From Acidobacteriaceae bacterium (GTDB taxonomy: Bacteria; Acidobacteriota; Terriglobia; Terriglobales; Acidobacteriaceae): a stretch of 9,316 nucleotides of DNA. The notes under the pieces are model-generated. The model was not told the DNA's origin. It was given only the letters and a program-made list of their open reading frames with translations, and ran no database searches. Where the stretch lies: NCBI GenBank assembly GCA_003135495.1, contig PLBX01000379.1, positions 1-9,316 on the forward strand, read 5' to 3'. Made by a program: the position numbers and the translations under genes. Below are positions 6,484-9,316 of the stretch, in pieces; the first letter of the stretch is position 1, and every line of letters starts with the position of its first letter.

Positions 6484-8027
6484 CACGATCCTTCCGGCGC
6501 AAATAGCACGCGAATTGTGCCCGCCAGAATGCGGAGATCGAGACGCAGGCTCCAGTTCTCGATGTAAGTAAGGTCAAGATGCATGTTGAGTTCAAATGAA
6601 GAGCAATCGCGGGCTGTGATTTGCCACAGCCCCGTGATTCCGGGTTTTACATCGAGGCGACGATAATGGTGGAGTTCATAATGATTGACTTCATCGACCG
6701 GGTGAGGCCGCGGTCCAACCAGACTCATGTCGCCCCTTAGAACATTCCAGAGTTGTGGAAGTTCATCGAGACTGTAGCGTCTCAAGATCCGGCCGATGCG
6801 GGTAATTCTCGGGTCGTCGTCAATCTTGAAAATCGGACCTTCTCTTTGATTGCGAGCGCGCAAGTCCTCTTTCAGATGTTCGGCATCGGTAACCATCGAG
6901 CGGAATTTGTAGCAACGGAAGCAGCGGCCTTTGGCGCCAGTGCGTTCCGCCGAATAAAAAATTGGCCCAGTCGAGTCCAGTCGTACGAACAGCGCTACTA
7001 TTGCCATGATGGGGCTGATCAATAGAAACACTGCACTTGCACCAGCAATATCTATAAAACGTTTGATAAAAAGTGCGGCTCCCGGCAGGTGTTCGCGGTG
7101 TAGGGTTATGACTCCAACCTCGCCGATGCGTTCAATGCTTGAATCCGGCCACGGACCCGGCGGCAGATCGGGCACAGCACGAATGTCCAGGTGGTTGCGG
7201 AATGCGACTTCAGCAGCCAATCGCGTCTTTGTCGGTTGGCCGGGAAGCGCCAGGATGACTTCATCGATAAATTGCGATCGTGCAAGCCAGTCCAGGTCTG
7301 CTACGCGCCCGAGGACCGCTGGTGAAAGCGGCAGATCATCATCCAAAAACCCGCACACAGATGTGCGATGAAGAGGATCAGCGCGCAAAGCCTGAGCCAG
7401 AGATCGAGCAACCAGTCCTCCTCCAATGATGAGTATCTTCCGTGTTTCCGTCTCCCGGCGATGTCTTTTCCAAAGCCACTTTCTTGAGTGGCGCGATAAC
7501 ACAAGACCGGCCAGGCTACCGGTAAACACTGTGAGTGTCGCGAGCGGGCGCAGTCCGGCAATGAACACAAGCGCACTGGCAAAAAGAGTGGAACGCGCCA
7601 AAGCTGGGACAGTACCGACCGGGGATGGGTCCCCAGCGTGTTTGTAAATTCCTTCTGAAAGTCCGAAAAGCGTTACTAGAACAGTAAAGACAGGGAGGAA
7701 AGCCCAGGGTATCCAAGCGGGGAACAGGAACGCTGATCCTCCGACCACTGCTGCGAGAACAATCCAATCCGCTGCTACCAACTCAAAGATCAGGAAACGA
7801 TTGCCAGACGGTTGATTTATCAACTGTTGAATTGGATTTGTTATTGCGTGGGTTTGAATGTTCCCCTCGTTATCCGTGATCATCTGAGGCATGGAACTCT
7901 TATCCCGGGGGGCAAACCTGGGAGTAGGCATGACGGATGTTCCGGGGATCATGCGGGTATACTGCGAAGGACATTCGTCGTGCCCTGTATCCCATAACCG
8001 GCTTGTCGCCACTTCGCTTATATTCAT
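6483..8027 (-). CDS. WbaP-like undecaprenyl-phosphate sugar phosphotransferase
   Basis: This 514-residue polyprenyl-phosphate hexose-1-phosphate transferase starts the repeat unit by moving a sugar-1-phosphate from a nucleotide sugar to undecaprenyl phosphate. The order is: a 75-residue unrecognised N-terminal segment; four transmembrane helices (about 78-101, 105-121, 143-160, 162-178); a Rossmann-like CoA-binding_3 domain starting KILIIGGGLVARSL (about 196-310); and a catalytic bacterial sugar transferase domain (about 319-514). The catalytic domain starts with the membrane helix after FIKRFIDI and carries CYKFRSM, IDDDPRITRIGRILRRYSLD and the catalytic Asp-Glu dyad D421-E422 before LPQLWNVLRGDMSLVGPRP. 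PGITGLWQ is also present. The start ATG directly follows the TGA of the previous gene and has GGAG seven bases upstream. Internal Met codons (26, 33, 47, 49) have weaker sites. The sugar (glucose, galactose or other) cannot be decided from sequence alone. Confidence 0.94.
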   Translation of the reverse strand: MNISEVATSRLWDTGHDECPSQYTRMIPGTSVMPTPRFAPRDKSSMPQMITDNEGNIQTHAITNPIQQLINQPSGNRFLIFELVAADWIVLAAVVGGSAFLFPAWIPWAFLPVFTVLVTLFGLSEGIYKHAGDPSPVGTVPALARSTLFASALVFIAGLRPLATLTVFTGSLAGLVLSRHSRKWLWKRHRRETETRKILIIGGGLVARSLAQALRADPLHRTSVCGFLDDDLPLSPAVLGRVADLDWLARSQFIDEVILALPGQPTKTRLAAEVAFRNHLDIRAVPDLPPGPWPDSSIERIGEVGVITLHREHLPGAALFIKRFIDIAGASAVFLLISPIMAIVALFVRLDSTGPIFYSAERTGAKGRCFRCYKFRSMVTDAEHLKEDLRARNQREGPIFKIDDDPRITRIGRILRRYSLDELPQLWNVLRGDMSLVGPRPHPVDEVNHYELHHYRRLDVKPGITGLWQITARDCSSFELNMHLDLTYIENWSLRLDLRILAGTIRVLFAPEGS

Positions 8028-8723
8028 TCAAAGACTCCGGTATAGGCCTTCAGGCACAGGGAAACTGCGATCGGCAAGTACGGTTCCGAGTAGGGGAACG
8101 CCCGCTTTTCGGAGCTGATCTTTGATCCGAGTGGCGACGATGCGTCTGGTTTTATTGGCGGTTAGCACCAATGCCAGTCCGTCGCACGCCTTCGCGATGC
8201 TCGCGGTGTGCCATGAGATCGGACCAAATCGCAAAATCGTAAAGTCGAAATCCGACGTGACGTCTTCTAGGCTTGCTAGGTTTTGGTCGGTGAGGTTATG
8301 CCCTTCGGTATCCGACAACCAACTTTGGCGAGCGACGATCCAAAGGTGCGGCGCGATCAGCCAACTGGACTCCGCCGAAGTTGGGGACGGAAGTTGCAAC
8401 TCAGTCTGCAACGGAACGGAACCCGGGTAAGCGTCAATAAGCGCGACATCATACCGGCCTTCTTCAGCTAGAGCTGTCGCTACTTCGAGGCACAACGGTT
8501 CCGTACGGGTCGATTCTTCAACCGGGGCGAAGCCCACATGCCGCACGGGCTTCGATTCCGGACAAAAGAAAAGTCGCTGAACCAGGGAATGTATTTGGCT
8601 ATGGTGAAGCGAAACGATGGAAGAAACTGCTCCGCGTTTTATTGGTTGGAGAAGGGGAGTGCCACGCGGCTTCCCTCCAACAGCATTGGTCATTTCGGCA
8701 TGAAGCTCTGCGAGTGTGCTCAC
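8028..8723 (-). CDS. CpsD/CapB-like protein with degraded nucleotide-binding motifs
   Basis: This 231-residue protein sits where Wzx/Wzy loci encode a bacterial tyrosine autokinase partner of Wzz. The layout of that family can be followed: LVQRLFFCPE (about 47-56), EVATALAEEG (80-89), VALIDAYPG (93-101, the Walker A' position), FDFTILRFGP (159-168, the Walker B position), ACDGLALVLTANKTRR and LRKAGVPLLGTVLAD. The nucleotide-binding residues are gone. Where the family has GxGKT/S the sequence reads EESTRTEPLC (69-78) with no P-loop Lys. The second Asp of Walker A' is Tyr (Y99), and the Walker B Asp is Arg (R165). The usual C-terminal Tyr cluster is absent, with only one Tyr in the last residues. 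It is best read as a non-catalytic structural or regulatory partner of the Wzz-like protein. The GTG start overlaps the upstream stop as GTGA. Family membership is inferred by eye and is less certain than for the neighbours. Confidence 0.72.
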   Translation of the reverse strand: MSTLAELHAEMTNAVGGKPRGTPLLQPIKRGAVSSIVSLHHSQIHSLVQRLFFCPESKPVRHVGFAPVEESTRTEPLCLEVATALAEEGRYDVALIDAYPGSVPLQTELQLPSPTSAESSWLIAPHLWIVARQSWLSDTEGHNLTDQNLASLEDVTSDFDFTILRFGPISWHTASIAKACDGLALVLTANKTRRIVATRIKDQLRKAGVPLLGTVLADRSFPVPEGLYRSL

Positions 8724-9316
8724 TGCACTACCACCCTTGGTCGGGCAGGAGGTAACCCACTATGGTGCTGTGGTATATCGGTAGGTACGGGAAGCCAAGC
8801 CAGTACGGGCACTTCCAAGAGGTTATAAGCTTCGTCGGGCGTACGGATTGTGGGATCAAAGTATTCGCTTGTGAAGGCGATTCCGACGCTGAATGCTGCG
8901 GCGAAGATGAAAGCGAGTGTGAGATACAAAAGAATCGAGTGGGTAGGAAGCGCCGGAATCCCCGGCGGCTCTACGATGGCCACATTAAGGATACGGCCCT
9001 CATCCAGAGCGTCGCCGATGCGTGCCTCCTCGCGTTTGCGGAGATAGAGCAAGTAATTTGCTTCGTCCACCTTCGCCGCACGAATCAGGTCCTGTTGATC
9101 TATTGAATCGGATTGCATTTGTTGAGCGAATGTGCGCAGCGACACAACCTGGGTTGCCGCGACGGATTGCCGATCTCGTAATCCGTCTCTGGAAACTTGT
9201 GCTTTTTCCAATTCCATGCGGGCCCACTCGTAATTCGGGTCTTTATCCGTCGTCTCGTCGCGAACCGGAGTGAGTGCTTCGGCTTCAATGGAGGCGCGAG
9301 TTTCGCTTATTTGTTC
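8720..9316 (-). CDS. Wzz-type chain-length/co-polymerase protein, C-terminal part
   Basis: 198 C-terminal residues are visible. The 5' end lies beyond the window. A long helical, coiled-coil-like region runs to about residue 100 of the visible part. It includes ALTPVRDETTDKDPNYEWAR, the GNVR-type segment that precedes the second membrane helix. The Pro-rich motif VEPPGIPALP (115-124) leads into a transmembrane helix (about 127-149), the usual end of the periplasmic domain in polysaccharide co-polymerases. A cytosolic tail follows, starting EYFDPTIRTPDEAYNLLEVP. The tail ends without a kinase domain, so the kinase-like function is on the next gene, the split arrangement often called PCP-2b. 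Its role is to control chain length and to coordinate polymerase and export. The stop TGA overlaps the GTG start of the kinase-like gene. Confidence 0.9.
   Translation of the reverse strand, partial: EQISETRASIEAEALTPVRDETTDKDPNYEWARMELEKAQVSRDGLRDRQSVAATQVVSLRTFAQQMQSDSIDQQDLIRAAKVDEANYLLYLRKREEARIGDALDEGRILNVAIVEPPGIPALPTHSILLYLTLAFIFAAAFSVGIAFTSEYFDPTIRTPDEAYNLLEVPVLAWLPVPTDIPQHHSGLPPARPRVVVQ

Noticed and set aside
6484..6486. GTG as the start of the polymerase gene
   Set aside because: It lies only two bases after the ribosome binding site. The ATG one codon later has better spacing, although the difference is a single residue.

Overview
The window looks like a chromosomal piece of a Gram-negative soil or environmental bacterium of moderate GC. 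The pairing of a mycobacterial-type AhpC with AhpD, next to a Wzx/Wzy-type exopolysaccharide locus with a separate kinase-like protein, would fit Acidobacteriota. That assignment is a guess from gene content, not a demonstrated one. Every gene I can support lies on the minus strand, so transcription runs from high to low coordinates. I saw no RNA genes, mobile elements, CRISPR arrays or long repeats.

Bases 9316 to 1447 hold a compact polysaccharide operon. In transcription order it encodes: the C-terminal part of a Wzz-type chain-length/co-polymerase protein (its 5' end lies outside the window); a small protein related to bacterial tyrosine kinases (CpsD/CapB) whose nucleotide-binding motifs are all degraded; a WbaP-like initiating phosphoglycosyl transferase; a Wzy/O-antigen-ligase-family membrane polymerase; a GT4 glycosyltransferase; and an 845-residue protein that joins two complete GT4 glycosyltransferase modules. 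Every junction overlaps or abuts, so translation is probably coupled throughout. Together these genes would load the first sugar-phosphate on undecaprenyl phosphate, add further sugars, polymerise the repeat units and control chain length. No Wzx flippase and no outer-membrane Wza-type exporter is in the window.

Bases 1446 to 1039 form a gap of about 400 bases with several short hairpins, one of which may be a weak terminator for the polysaccharide operon. It must also hold the promoter for the next transcription unit.

Bases 1038 to 1 hold ahpC followed by ahpD (cut by the window edge just after its CxxC motif). This is a peroxide-reduction pair in which AhpD would re-reduce the peroxiredoxin AhpC. 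The spacer between them carries two adjacent hairpins just before the ahpD ribosome binding site.

The points most worth a second look are the kinase-like protein without a P-loop and the tandem glycosyltransferase fusion.
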